Shown: in pieces, positions 26,530 to 36,067 of the stretch
How positions within the stretch are numbered: position 1 is the stretch's first letter
Layout of the letters: the number at the start of each line of letters is the position of its first letter
From: Robertmurraya kyonggiensis
GTDB taxonomy: Bacteria > Bacillota > Bacilli > Bacillales > Cytobacillaceae
Length of the DNA: 64,000 nucleotides
Reading direction: 5' to 3'
Assembly: GCF_005116465.1 (NCBI RefSeq)
Contig: NZ_SWBM01000008.1
Span: forward strand, 1 to 64,000
Notes under the pieces: generated by a model
Databases searched by the model: none
Told to the model about the DNA's origin: nothing
What the model saw: only the letters and a program-made list of their open reading frames with translations
Program-made: the position numbers and the translations under genes

Positions 26530-26614
26530 CCACTTATTCGGTAACCCAGCCGCCATCACATTTCTGCTTTAGGCCTGTGGCTTTGCGTCCTTACCTTTCA
26601 ATAAGTTTGCCTTT
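26530..26614 (-). ncRNA. c-di-GMP-I (GEMM) riboswitch
   Basis: The minus strand shows the GEMM-I signature: GAAAGGTAAGGACGCAAAGCC, then CACAGGCCTAAAGC, then TGATGGCGGCTGGGTTACCG. The GAAA tetraloop receptor partner and the conserved GCAAAGCC ligand-binding loop are intact. P1 is formed by AACTTATT with AATAAGTGG. It precedes a chemoreceptor gene, linking motility control to c-di-GMP; an HD-GYP protein gene lies about 3.6 kb away. Confidence 0.93.
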
Positions 26615-26716
26615 ATCGTTAGTTCATTTTGAATAACTAATTCTAGCATAGGGCAGGTAGAAGGTTCTAGTAGAGTTGGCCTACATTATTATTTACTAAA
26701 AGAGGAATAAATTTCC

Positions 26717-28957
26717 TCATTTTCTCTGTTTCAACAAGTACTCACACACTTTACTTGAATTCAATCTCGCCGCCACATAAGGAGGGCGAATTCCTTTGGC
26801 ACCTTCAAGTGGCAGCCCTAACCACAATACCTTCTCGTCAATCATGACAAACGGAAACGGGAAACAGTTGTCCAGCCAAGTATCAGGTTTGCCCCACATT
26901 TCCTCTGAAATCAGGGTCCATTTCACCCGATCTCCTCTGTCAACTAGCTGCTTCATCCATTCTTCAGACAACACCGTACCCTCTGGTAATGAGAGCGTAA
27001 TCGATGACCTTGCCGATTTTAGGTCCTGAAAAACAGCATCCAGTTTCAAAGCATGCATCCATCTTAATTTTGTGTGTTGATGCTGTATCCATGTCCCAAT
27101 TTCTCTTGTCGTGACGACTTGTTTGTTCAGGACCTGGTGATCAACGAGTTTCCGTAATGTTTTCCCCCGAAAAACACGCTTTTCAATAAAATTTCTGTTG
27201 CTGACGTGGACAAATTTCCCTCTTGTTCGGGTAATAGCTACATTCAATAGACGTTCACTGTCCTTGCTGGTTAGAAGCATACCTGCCCGTTCTTGTGGTT
27301 CACCATCAACCGTATCAAAGATCATCACATCCCGTTCACTCCCCTGGAACCGGTGAGCAGTAGCCGCAATAATATCCGCCTGCATGCGTTCATCCTCATA
27401 GACTTCTTCAAGCAGCAGTTCCATCAAGTTTGCCTGAGCCCGGTATGGTGTCACGTACCCAATCGATTTCGTTCCACCCATATATGCTTCATGAATCAAT
27501 TGAAACGATAAGAGCAGCTGCCAAAGGTTGAATCTTGAATTGGTTGATTGATCGGGAATACAATGCAAACCAGTGAAACTGGAATCTAATAGCACTGCCG
27601 CTTTGTTTTTAAAAGGAGCCCTGCTTACAATTTCATTTCTACTTTTATATACACTTTCGTGATCTCCTACCAGTGAATGATAGATGTACTGATTGGTAAA
27701 AGCCGAGATATCAGGATGCATTCTTCGCTGTTCGTTTAATAATAAAAGCTGTGGATGAAGCCCTCCCTCATTCACCGATTCCACCACTCCTGCATGATGA
27801 AACACATCCTCTTTTAGCCATTTTTCCACAAGCGGAGCCCTGCTTGATGCAATTGGAGGCAATTGCTTAAAGTCCCCGCAAATAATGACCCGCTTTCCCA
27901 TGGTAGCTGCAAATGCTGCCTGTGGAACATAGGCCATGCTGGCTTCATCGAGAATGACCAGATCATATTCTTGTTCGTATATCGCGCTGTCACTTGCTGC
28001 CTTTGCAAGTGTTGTTCCAACAATAAAAGCCTCTTTTATGAACTCGACTTCTTTCCTCCGTACTTTTTCCAACACTCTTGCAATCTGTATTTCAAGTTCC
28101 AGAAGCTGATCTGAATCTCGCTTGTTAAAAGAGCTTGCTAAATCTTTCTTTAAATTGCGCCGTTCTTCTATTAGTCTCTCTCGATCTTGAGCAAGGAGTG
28201 GATCCTTTTTTTCCATAAGCTGACCAGTCGTTATTTCTAAATGAGCGGTTAGCATATCTTGAGCGTTCCCGCCGAAACGGAGCACATCTCCTTCTCGGAA
28301 CTGGTCTTTCTTTTTGATAAAATCAGTCAGCTCACCCATCAACACATCAACAGCTTGGTTGCTATGTGAGAGAATCAACACTTTTTTCTGCTGAAGATAT
28401 TTGTTGGCTGCTGTTCTAGCTAAGGTATAGGTTTTTCCCGTGCCAGGAGGTCCCCAGACAAATGTGACTGGATTGTATTTTGAGCGTAAGATCAATTCAT
28501 GGACATTACTCTTAATCTTTTGTTTCGGATGCTTGATTTCTGAAGAAGGATTCATTAATCTTTTTACCCTAAGCCGCTTTTGCTTACTTTTCTTGATTTC
28601 ATCTAATCTCTCAATTAATTGCTCCAGTAGCTCCCAAGGATCGTGAAGTAAATAGGCATCTGAGATAAGGTCTCCAAAGCTTTTCTCCAATAAAAGAATG
28701 ACTCCTCTTCCCTCAGAGGAAAGCACTTTTCCACCGCTTTTCATCGTGCCCCATTCCAATTTAATCGTGGAACCAACAGGGATTCTTAATGAGATGGCTG
28801 TATCAAAATAATAGCTATACCCGCTATCACTTGATAACATCCTTCCATTTGTAACCATATAGCGGCTCCCGCCAAACTTTTTCAAGTAATTTATCTCTTG
28901 TTGCAGCGCTTGCTGCCACTCTTTGATATATGTTTTCGTAGTTGTAATTTGACTCAC
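26717..28957 (-). CDS. Superfamily 1 DNA/RNA helicase (Upf1/IGHMBP2-like)
   Basis: 746-aa protein with a full SF1B helicase core: Walker A (VWGPPGTGKT), motif II (LVILDEASMAYVPQA), motif III (CGDFKQLPPIA), QRRMHPDIS, motif V (ATAHRFQGSERDVMIFD) and motif VI (NVAITRTRGKFV). The last 150 residues (DAVFQDLKSARSSITLSLP ... VMIDEKVLWLGLPLEG) resemble a PLD-like fold often fused to such helicases. I choose GTG at 28957 because AAAGGGA precedes it; an ATG at 28999 extends the frame by 14 codons but has no RBS. Substrate is unknown. Confidence 0.85.
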   Translation of the reverse strand: MSQITTTKTYIKEWQQALQQEINYLKKFGGSRYMVTNGRMLSSDSGYSYYFDTAISLRIPVGSTIKLEWGTMKSGGKVLSSEGRGVILLLEKSFGDLISDAYLLHDPWELLEQLIERLDEIKKSKQKRLRVKRLMNPSSEIKHPKQKIKSNVHELILRSKYNPVTFVWGPPGTGKTYTLARTAANKYLQQKKVLILSHSNQAVDVLMGELTDFIKKKDQFREGDVLRFGGNAQDMLTAHLEITTGQLMEKKDPLLAQDRERLIEERRNLKKDLASSFNKRDSDQLLELEIQIARVLEKVRRKEVEFIKEAFIVGTTLAKAASDSAIYEQEYDLVILDEASMAYVPQAAFAATMGKRVIICGDFKQLPPIASSRAPLVEKWLKEDVFHHAGVVESVNEGGLHPQLLLLNEQRRMHPDISAFTNQYIYHSLVGDHESVYKSRNEIVSRAPFKNKAAVLLDSSFTGLHCIPDQSTNSRFNLWQLLLSFQLIHEAYMGGTKSIGYVTPYRAQANLMELLLEEVYEDERMQADIIAATAHRFQGSERDVMIFDTVDGEPQERAGMLLTSKDSERLLNVAITRTRGKFVHVSNRNFIEKRVFRGKTLRKLVDHQVLNKQVVTTREIGTWIQHQHTKLRWMHALKLDAVFQDLKSARSSITLSLPEGTVLSEEWMKQLVDRGDRVKWTLISEEMWGKPDTWLDNCFPFPFVMIDEKVLWLGLPLEGAKGIRPPYVAARLNSSKVCEYLLKQRK

Positions 28958-29040
28958 CTGTCTTTTCCCTTTAAAGATTCCATTAGGGACGTGTTTCATG
29001 TATCTGGATACCTATAATACCATACACATTTAGGCAAAAG

Positions 29041-29082
29041 GAAAAGACATAAGTTCAGTGCGAAACTGACTCATGTCCTTTA
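29041..29082 (-). terminator. Terminator after the HD-GYP gene
   Basis: AAGGACATGAGTCAGT pairs with ACTGAACTTATGTCTT (one mismatch plus a wobble) and is followed by TTTCC on the minus strand. Confidence 0.65.
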
Positions 29083-29189
29083 ATCTACTTTATTATAATA
29101 GGATAGAACTGACTTCCTATAGTAGGAAGCAGATTCCATCATCCGCACTAACCTTTTCAGCTTTTCTTTTAAAGTTCTATAGACCTACA

Positions 29190-30257
29190 TTATTTACTTC
29201 TCTCTATGACTGCATCACATTTTACGATCATGACATTAAGCAATTCCATTAAATCTATATCATAAAACTCTTCTTTACTTAGCTTTTGCCCATTGCTATT
29301 TTTAAAGATTCTTACCTTGGGCCGTTGTGGATGAAGCTTGTTATGACCTACCACTACCCCTGTCTCTCCAGAATTAAGGATAACAGTAACCCCTATTGGA
29401 TAAATCGCTACAGAGTTTTTAAAGGCATCTACCACGGTGTTATCATAACGAGTAAATGTTCTGGCTAAAATTACTTCCATCGCTTCATGGGGAAGTAAGA
29501 ACTTTTTTGTAACTAGATGATCGAAGGCTTCAGCTACACTGATAATTTTAGCAAAACGGTGAATTTCACTCCCTCTTATGCCTCTTGGAAAACCAGTTCC
29601 ATCAACGTTTTCATGATGTTGATAGGCACAGTGAGCAATAAGTAGGTTGAACTCTGGCTCTCTTCGAAGTAAATTAAAGCCGATCTCCGGATGCATCTCC
29701 CATGAACCTTCACTCTCTGTCTTTTGTGTTTTTCCAATGTCATGAAAAAGTGCACCAATCCCTAATACTTCTATTTCATCTTGTTTTAACCCTAAATATT
29801 TCCCCATGCAAATCGAATAAAGACTGGTATTGATACTATGCTCAAAAAATTCATCACTTGTTGTTTGCATATGGCTGAGCATATTTAATAAATATTTTGA
29901 ATCCATCAATTCTTTCATGATTCTATCAAAGACATCGGTAAGATTTCTAATGGTCGTCGCTCGAGCAATACTTGTTTTCTTTCCTGTCTTATTTTCTTTT
30001 ATTGCAGAAAAAACATCGTTCAGTTTTTTGGTTGTTTCAAAACGAAGTTGAGGTGAAATATTATCATTTACCTCTCCGATATCTTCGGTAATCTCAGATA
30101 TAACATAAAGATGATTGATTTTTTTCTCTTTCAGCCTTCGAATAAAGGCATCGGAAAGAATACTTCCTTCATTAAGCAAAACCCGATTATTTTCATCAAA
30201 AATAGGCCTAGCAAGAATTAGGCCTTCTTCACAACTATTAAGAGAAACAAGCCGCAT
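29190..30257 (-). CDS. HD-GYP domain protein (putative c-di-GMP phosphodiesterase)
   Basis: 355-aa cytoplasmic protein. The HD motif is in ALFHDIGKTQ and the extended motif reads HHENVDGTGFPRGI, where GTGFP replaces the canonical GxGYP. Most metal ligands are conserved, but the Tyr to Phe change means activity should be tested. The N-terminal 120 residues contain a DUF3391-like segment (LARPIFDENNRVLLNEGSIL). ATG 30257 is chosen for GGAGG 5 nt upstream. It lies two genes from a c-di-GMP-controlled chemoreceptor. Confidence 0.88.
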   Translation of the reverse strand: MRLVSLNSCEEGLILARPIFDENNRVLLNEGSILSDAFIRRLKEKKINHLYVISEITEDIGEVNDNISPQLRFETTKKLNDVFSAIKENKTGKKTSIARATTIRNLTDVFDRIMKELMDSKYLLNMLSHMQTTSDEFFEHSINTSLYSICMGKYLGLKQDEIEVLGIGALFHDIGKTQKTESEGSWEMHPEIGFNLLRREPEFNLLIAHCAYQHHENVDGTGFPRGIRGSEIHRFAKIISVAEAFDHLVTKKFLLPHEAMEVILARTFTRYDNTVVDAFKNSVAIYPIGVTVILNSGETGVVVGHNKLHPQRPKVRIFKNSNGQKLSKEEFYDIDLMELLNVMIVKCDAVIERSK

Positions 30258-30485
30258 GTTATCCTCCACAATTGGTAATGGAATCGCCAATATTCAAATA
30301 CCTTATAATTCCAGTATAGTTCTTTAGTCATGTGAATAAAAGAATAAAATTATATTAATATTAAAAAATATTAAATAACTATAACTAGTGAGAGACTTTT
30401 GAGATTTATCTAGTTAAACGGGCACAATCGCAAAATTTGAAAATAAAAAAACGTTAGGTTGGGAAATTTAGAAATGGGTGATTTT

Positions 30486-31265
30486 ATGGAAACGAAACCA
30501 TTGCTTGAAGTTGAAAAGCTAGCAATGAAAAAACTAAAAATCTTCGAACAAAGCCGAGCCCGTTATATTTCTAGAGCCGTGCTTGCCAGTATGTTCATTG
30601 GATTTGGTGTTATAGTAGCTTTTAAAACAGGGAATTTATTTTATTTGATTAAGTCACCTCTTGCATACCCTATGGCTGCTTTGACTTTTGGTGCAGCGAT
30701 TATCTTGATTGCATTTGGTGGCGGTGATTTATTTACAGGGAATACTTTTTACTATACCTTTAGTGCCTTAAGGAACCGAATGAAATGGCAGCAAGTATTT
30801 CATTTATTACTTTATAGCTACATCGGAAATATTATCGGTGCAATTGTTTTCGCTTTTTTGATCTATGTAACAGGGTTATTCGAAACGACGGAATCGACTA
30901 CCTTCCTCATGAGCGTTGTGGAACACAAACTTCATGCGTCTCTACCTCAATTATTCTTCAGGGGTATCCTTTGTAATTGGTTGGTTTGTTTAGCGTTCTT
31001 TATTCCGATGTCCTTTGTGGAGAACGGAGCGAAAATGTTCTCCATGATGCTATTTGTCTTTTGTTTCTTCATCTCGGGATATGAACATAGTATCGCAAAT
31101 ATGTGTACCTTTGCTATCGCTCTTGTTCATCAACATCCTGAAACGATTTCTGTCGCTGGAATGATTCGAAATTTAATTCCTGTTACGATCGGAAACCTAA
31201 TAGGCGGCGAGTTGATGATGGCAACCATGTATTACTATGCCAATAAGCCCTTTTTTACAGATTAA
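30486..31265 (+). CDS. Formate/nitrite transporter family protein
   Basis: 259-aa FNT-family channel with six membrane segments. Characteristic stretches include ASMFIGFGVIVAFKTGN, GGGDLFTGNTFY (the omega-loop region) and RGILCNWLVCLAFFIP, with the second repeat ending in IGNLIGGELMMA. FNT channels move small monocarboxylates or nitrite with a central His gate. The start at 30486 follows GGGTGA; further upstream starts are possible. The next gene, convergent, is an acetate transporter, so short-chain acid transport is a local theme. Confidence 0.88.
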   Translation: METKPLLEVEKLAMKKLKIFEQSRARYISRAVLASMFIGFGVIVAFKTGNLFYLIKSPLAYPMAALTFGAAIILIAFGGGDLFTGNTFYYTFSALRNRMKWQQVFHLLLYSYIGNIIGAIVFAFLIYVTGLFETTESTTFLMSVVEHKLHASLPQLFFRGILCNWLVCLAFFIPMSFVENGAKMFSMMLFVFCFFISGYEHSIANMCTFAIALVHQHPETISVAGMIRNLIPVTIGNLIGGELMMATMYYYANKPFFTD

Positions 31266-31282
31266 AAAGCAATAAAAAATAA

Positions 31283-31310
31283 AGAGCATCCCCAATGGAG
31301 GTGCTCTAAA
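31283..31310. terminator. Terminator between convergent transporter genes
   Basis: AGAGCA/TGCTCT stem with an inner CC/GG pair, between the FNT stop and the convergent acetate transporter stop. Confidence 0.65.
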
Positions 31311-31336
31311 ATACGAATATTAAGATGTATAGGTGC

Positions 31337-31999
31337 TTAACTAATTTTGAACTGTTTTTCAGTTTTCGTTTCTCTTTTATTTTGTTTTGTAAATATGCCA
31401 AATGGTTTACCTACTGGTAAAACCACTTGCCCAAAATGTGTATTTAAAACTGCTGCTGCAGAACCATAAAATGATAGTAAAGCAATGAACAATTCAGAGA
31501 TTGCTGCAAGCATATGTGAAAATTCATACATAATATCAAATGAGCTTAGGGACAATCCGATGAATAAGAAATCAAATAGTACAAAAATAAAAAACAGTAC
31601 TTTATGGGTTTCCATTGCACCGACCGTCATAAATAAGCTGAAAATTAAATAACCGATAAATGCAACACCTAACTGTTTCGAATCCGCGTTAGCAAGGACC
31701 TTTTCACCTAAAGCACCCATTTGAATCAACCATGTTGTTCCGACACCAAACCAAAATAAGCCAAAAGCTCCAAATGCCGTTGTTCCAAATACATTATTCT
31801 TTTTTGAATCTAAGATACTTGCAATCAATTGTGCAAGACCACCTAAAAAGAAAGCCCACGGCAGGATCAATGCAGTGCCTTCTGTCAGTCCTAATTTTTG
31901 TGATGATGCTACAAGTGTAACAATTGCTAAACCAAACAGCCCAAGTGCAGATGGATCAGCTGTAACGATTTTTACTGAGGTATGATTTTGAGTATTCAA
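31337..31999 (-). CDS. Acetate uptake transporter (GPR1/FUN34/YaaH, SatP-like)
   Basis: 220-aa protein with six membrane segments. The family signature NPxG near the start is represented by ADPSALGLFGLA, followed by PWAFFLGGLAQLIASILD and GTTAFGAFGLFWFGVG. SatP-type proteins import acetate and succinate with protons. The TTG start lies 12 nt from a GGAGG site, which is rather long but the only candidate that keeps the family N-terminus. It converges with an FNT channel gene. Confidence 0.88.
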   Translation of the reverse strand: MNTQNHTSVKIVTADPSALGLFGLAIVTLVASSQKLGLTEGTALILPWAFFLGGLAQLIASILDSKKNNVFGTTAFGAFGLFWFGVGTTWLIQMGALGEKVLANADSKQLGVAFIGYLIFSLFMTVGAMETHKVLFFIFVLFDFLFIGLSLSSFDIMYEFSHMLAAISELFIALLSFYGSAAAVLNTHFGQVVLPVGKPFGIFTKQNKRETKTEKQFKIS

Positions 32000-32159
32000 T
32001 GATGTCTAATTCCTCCTTAGAAATATGCCTTACTTAAGATACAGAAAATCATACGTTTTGTCTATATAATCTACTATTTCCATTCCGAAGTTTTAGGGAA
32101 AATTCACAAAGTCTTTTTTAGTATAGCCTCTGTTATTGTTTATTCTTGATTTTTTGATT

Positions 32160-32375
32160 TTCGACAGGTGTCCCCACTCAACCGGAGAAATTCCGTTTAA
32201 TTTGAAAAATGAATGAATATTAGCTAAATTCGGCGGACATTTTCCGCTTAAATGACCTAAAGAGCCTTAAAATCATAAAAATGTATAGCTAAACCGGAAA
32301 AATTCCTCCTATTTGTAAGGGGAATAGGTGAATTTCTTGATTTAGCCGGAATTTTTCCGCCTATTTTTCAATGGT
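32160..32375. repeat. Interspersed CGGAAAAATTCC hairpin repeats
   Basis: CGGAAAAATTCC (32295-32306) pairs perfectly with GGAATTTTTCCG (32348-32359), and related TAGCTAAA...CCGC copies lie at about 32218-32252 and 32178-32192. This looks like a small intergenic repeat family. The gap 32000-32688 holds no gene I can support; a TATAAT hexamer at 32520-32525 may belong to the ABC-F promoter. Confidence 0.6.
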
Positions 32376-32688
32376 AAAAAACGCCAGCGTCCTCCAAATC
32401 AGAAACATAAGATGCTTCGTCTGCGTAGTCTCTTAGTTAAGAATCCAACCAATTCTTTCATTTTTTGTACAACTATTCCCACATAGGAAAACCTCATATC
32501 TTACATCCTGGTTCGGTTGTATAATAGACTCTGGACTATTGTGACTCACCGGTTAATTAACAAGGGGCAGACTTCAATTACCCTTAAAAACCAAATAACA
32601 TTTTTACAAAAATATAACTTCAAGATAGAAAAAACATTCTAAATTTAGTAAGATATCCACATGTGACAATAGATAAGGGGTTAAGAAA

Positions 32689-34242
32689 ATGAGCGTATTA
32701 AATGTACAAAATTTAAGTCACGGTTTCGGTGACCGTGCAATTTTTAATAATGTGTCTTTTCGACTTTTAAAAGGCGAGCACGTCGGACTAGTTGGTGCAA
32801 ATGGTGAAGGTAAGTCTACTTTCATGAATATCGTTACCGGGAATCTACAACCTGACGAGGGAAAAGTGGAGTGGTCACGAAAAGTTCGTGTTGGTTATTT
32901 AGATCAGCATGCTGTACTTCAAAAAGGTACTACGATGCGTGATGCTTTGAGTTCTGCTTTTCAATATCTTTTTGATGCTGAAACAGAGATCAATGAACTT
33001 TATGGAAAAATGGGTGATGAAGGCGCTGATATCGATGCCTTACTTGCCGAAGTTGGAGAGCTACAAGAAACGCTAGATAGTAATGATTTTTATCAAATTA
33101 ATTCAAAAGTTGAGGAAGTTGCTCGCGGACTAGGATTAGACGATGTTGGGCTCGACCGAGATGTAGATGATCTTAGTGGTGGTCAACGTACGAAAGTTTT
33201 GCTAGCTAAGCTTTTGCTAGAAAAGCCCGAAATTCTATTACTAGATGAGCCTACGAACTATTTGGATGAACAGCATATCGAATGGCTGAAGCGCTATTTA
33301 CAGGAATATGAGAATGCATTTATCTTGATTTCACATGATATTCCATTCTTGAATAATGTAGTTAATTTAATTTATCACATGGAAAACCAAGAATTGAATC
33401 GTTATGCTGGTGACTATGATAACTTCGTAAAAATACATGAAATGAAGAAACAACAGCTAGAATCTGCTTACAAGCGTCAACAACAAGAAATTGCTGATTT
33501 GAAAGATTTCGTTGCTCGTAACAAGGCAAGTGTTGCGACTCGTAATATGGCGATGTCCCGTCAGAAGAAGCTCGACAAAATGGAAGTTATTGAATTAGGG
33601 AAAGAGAAGCCGAAACCAGAGTTTAACTTCAAAGAAGCTCGTGCTGCTAGTCGTTATATTTTCACGGCTGAAGATCTGGTTATTGGTTACAATGAACCAC
33701 TTTCTCGCCCACTGAATTTGAAAATGGAACGTGGACAAAAGATTGCATTCGTAGGTGCAAACGGTATTGGTAAGTCTACTCTTTTAAAAAGTATTCTTGG
33801 GTTGATTAAACCGATTTCAGGAAAAGTGGAACGCGGTGAATATCAATACATCGGTTACTTCGAGCAGGAAGTGAAAGAGAACAACTCCAACACCTGTATA
33901 GAAGAGATTTGGAGCGAGTTCCCAAGTATGAATCAAGCTGAAGTTCGTGCTGCTCTTGCAAAATGTGGATTAACGACGAAACATATTGAAAGTAAAGTCC
34001 AAGTCCTTTCTGGTGGCGAAAAAGCCAAAGTTCGTTTGTGTAAAATTATTAACACAGAAACAAATTTATTAATTCTAGATGAGCCTACCAACCACTTAGA
34101 TGTGGACGCAAAAGAAGAATTGAAGCGTGCTCTAAAGGCATATCGCGGAAGTATCTTAATGGTATCCCACGAACCTGATTTCTATCGTGAAATTGCGACA
34201 GATATTTGGAACTGTGAAGACTGGACAACGAAAGTATTTTAA
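32689..34242 (+). CDS. yfmM: ABC-F family ATPase (YfmM-like)
   Basis: 517-aa protein with two ABC domains and no membrane segments. Walker A sites: GANGEGKST and GANGIGKST. Signatures: LSGGQRTKVLLAKLL and LSGGEKAKVRLCKII. Walker B: LLLDEPTNYLD and LILDEPTNHLD. A charged linker (about 255-300, KQQLESAYKRQQQEIADLKDF) joins them. The sequence and length closely match B. subtilis YfmM, a ribosome-associated ABC-F protein class that rescues stalled translation or mediates antibiotic resistance in other members. The 440-nt upstream region could hold a regulatory leader, but I found no clear attenuator. Confidence 0.88.
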   Translation: MSVLNVQNLSHGFGDRAIFNNVSFRLLKGEHVGLVGANGEGKSTFMNIVTGNLQPDEGKVEWSRKVRVGYLDQHAVLQKGTTMRDALSSAFQYLFDAETEINELYGKMGDEGADIDALLAEVGELQETLDSNDFYQINSKVEEVARGLGLDDVGLDRDVDDLSGGQRTKVLLAKLLLEKPEILLLDEPTNYLDEQHIEWLKRYLQEYENAFILISHDIPFLNNVVNLIYHMENQELNRYAGDYDNFVKIHEMKKQQLESAYKRQQQEIADLKDFVARNKASVATRNMAMSRQKKLDKMEVIELGKEKPKPEFNFKEARAASRYIFTAEDLVIGYNEPLSRPLNLKMERGQKIAFVGANGIGKSTLLKSILGLIKPISGKVERGEYQYIGYFEQEVKENNSNTCIEEIWSEFPSMNQAEVRAALAKCGLTTKHIESKVQVLSGGEKAKVRLCKIINTETNLLILDEPTNHLDVDAKEELKRALKAYRGSILMVSHEPDFYREIATDIWNCEDWTTKVF

Positions 34243-34260
34243 ACGAGACAAGGCGGCGGC

Positions 34261-34285
34261 CACGGGGACAGGTCCCTCGTCCCGT
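34261..34285. repeat. Short GC-rich palindrome
   Basis: ACGGGGAC ... GTCCCGT forms a hairpin directly after the ABC-F stop. Similar GGGACAGG/CCTGTCCC palindromes are scattered between genes in Bacillus genomes. No T-run follows it. Confidence 0.45.
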
Positions 34286-34312
34286 TCTAAAAATGAATTT
34301 CAGCAAACTCAA

Positions 34313-34353
34313 AAGGCATTTAGGAATACGCTTATTCCCAAATGCCTTTTTCA
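34313..34353 (+). terminator. Terminator of the ABC-F gene
   Basis: AGGCATTTAGGAATA pairs with TATTCCCAAATGCCT (one mismatch) and is followed by TTTTTC. Confidence 0.8.
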
Positions 34354-34490
34354 AATTTCCCTATTTAAAACTCTTTCCTTCATAAACTTCCCTAATATTT
34401 CAGGACCTGGATAGGAAGCTTGTGTTCCACGTTTTGTGACGCTTAATGCAGCAAAAACAGTGGTCTTTCTTATCGCTTCAAGGATATAAC
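34351..34490 (-). pseudogene. C-terminal relic of a ribokinase/PfkB-family sugar kinase
   Basis: About 46 minus-strand codons ending with TGA at 34351-34353 read SGYILEAIRKTTVFAALSVT, then KRGTQASYPGPEILGKFM. This matches the last helix-strand segment of ribokinases (AALSVTKRGAQ...IP). Nothing upstream continues the family, and the catalytic GAGD region is absent, so the rest was deleted. It is too short for a gene and has no start. Confidence 0.7.
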
Positions 34491-34701
34491 CGCTATGTAC
34501 AAAATAGTGAAATTAAGGAAGGAATTTACTTATTATTTGTCGAATATTGTAAATATAATCCATTTTCACTCGATTGAAATGAGATCAATAGCTCCTTACA
34601 CACCTTACACCAAATGATTTAGGCCCATCGAAATAACATCCAATTAATTATCCACATCACCAGTGTATCTCTTGAAATGAAAAAATAACTGAGGTGAGAA
34701 A

Positions 34702-35940
34702 ATGAGAGAAGCAATCCACGTCATCGACGAAGAAATTGTTCAACTCCCATATTCAACATCTAGAGACGCAGTAGAAAATTATAAAAAACTAGCAAATAAG
34801 AGTTTGTATAAGTGTCCGTATTGTGAAGCAAAGTTAATTGTTAAATTTGGCGATATAAAAGGGCTATATTTTTCCCATCAGCATTCTGAGGCTTGTGAAG
34901 AATCAAGGAAAATTGATAGAGCAGAAAAAAGATATGAAAAACAAAATGAACGAGAAACAAAAATTCATAAAGTTCTAGTAGATATCATTTATGATGAGTT
35001 ATCCATTAAAGCAAAGATTAATCCTAACGTTATTGTGAATTACGGTTACAAAGCGAATCCTAGTTATAAATATTATCCAGATATTTCGGTGAAGGTTAAT
35101 GACAGAGCATATTCAATCTCAGTCATTACAAATGTAAGTCCTTCTCAAGATAGCAAACTAGCACAGGACATAATAAATAGACATGAATATTTTGTAGAAC
35201 AAGGACTAGAACCTATATGGTTTATTGAAATGAAGGAGCAATCAATTGAATTAGAAAAGAATAGTATGGTTTTATGGGATGCAGAACTCGCAATATCGGC
35301 AAAAACAAAAGAAGATGAACGTTGGGATAGACTGATTGAGGAAAATATGAAAGATTCTATGTTCTTTAAATACTTTAACTACCCTTCTACTACGCTTAAC
35401 AAAGAGATAGATGTAAGAAGCCTTTACTACATTTTTTCAACTGAAGATAAACTAATTGTAAAGGTCCAACGTTTTCTAAAAGATCGAATTGTAAGACCTT
35501 ATCGTGCATTCCTACTAAATCGAGGCTACGAAATATCTTTTTCTGAAGCTCTTGTTATAGACGATGGATTTAAATTAAGTAATCCAGATATAGACCTTCA
35601 ACTAAGGAATCATTTTAATGAGATCCTTATTCAAAAGAAAAAAGAACACGAGGAACAATTGAGGCAAGAAAATGAAAGAAAGCAAATACACTTAAAAGAA
35701 TTGGAAGAACGAAGAACTTCTTTTACCCCTTCAGAGGAGAATTTCACTTATAGTGATCTAAAAGTTCTTCTAAAACACAGAATTGGATTAACGCAGAAAG
35801 AGCAAATGGAATTATGGAGTAAATACATGCTCTCTAGCGTCGGTCCTAAGAATTCAAAATTGGTTTGGGAACTAGTACTTGAACATGATTGCCATTCGTT
35901 TAATGAACTGAAAGCGATTTTAGACAAGAGGAAGATTTGA
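34702..35940 (+). CDS. CoiA-like competence/nuclease family protein
   Basis: 412-aa protein resembling CoiA, needed for DNA uptake and recombination in competent Gram-positives. The N-terminus has a zinc-finger-like CPYCEAKLIVKFGDIKGLYFSHQHSEAC. The middle has a PD-(D/E)XK-like core (ETKIHKVLVDIIYDEL ... YYPDISVKVNDRAYSISVIT). Residues 305-350 form a charged coiled coil, and the C-terminus is helical. GAGGTGAG precedes the ATG. The catalytic carboxylates are less clear than in typical CoiA, so this may be a diverged relative. A ComK homologue is about 10 kb downstream. Confidence 0.65.
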   Translation: MREAIHVIDEEIVQLPYSTSRDAVENYKKLANKSLYKCPYCEAKLIVKFGDIKGLYFSHQHSEACEESRKIDRAEKRYEKQNERETKIHKVLVDIIYDELSIKAKINPNVIVNYGYKANPSYKYYPDISVKVNDRAYSISVITNVSPSQDSKLAQDIINRHEYFVEQGLEPIWFIEMKEQSIELEKNSMVLWDAELAISAKTKEDERWDRLIEENMKDSMFFKYFNYPSTTLNKEIDVRSLYYIFSTEDKLIVKVQRFLKDRIVRPYRAFLLNRGYEISFSEALVIDDGFKLSNPDIDLQLRNHFNEILIQKKKEHEEQLRQENERKQIHLKELEERRTSFTPSEENFTYSDLKVLLKHRIGLTQKEQMELWSKYMLSSVGPKNSKLVWELVLEHDCHSFNELKAILDKRKI

Positions 35941-36067
35941 TTACTGTACTAAACTAACAAGTATCCTAAAACAGTAGTGTATAAATCTATCAATTAACTA
36001 AATGTATTAAAGTTCTTATTTTATGAATAGGATAGTATCAATAATCATCATCCAAAAGAGGTGTTAT

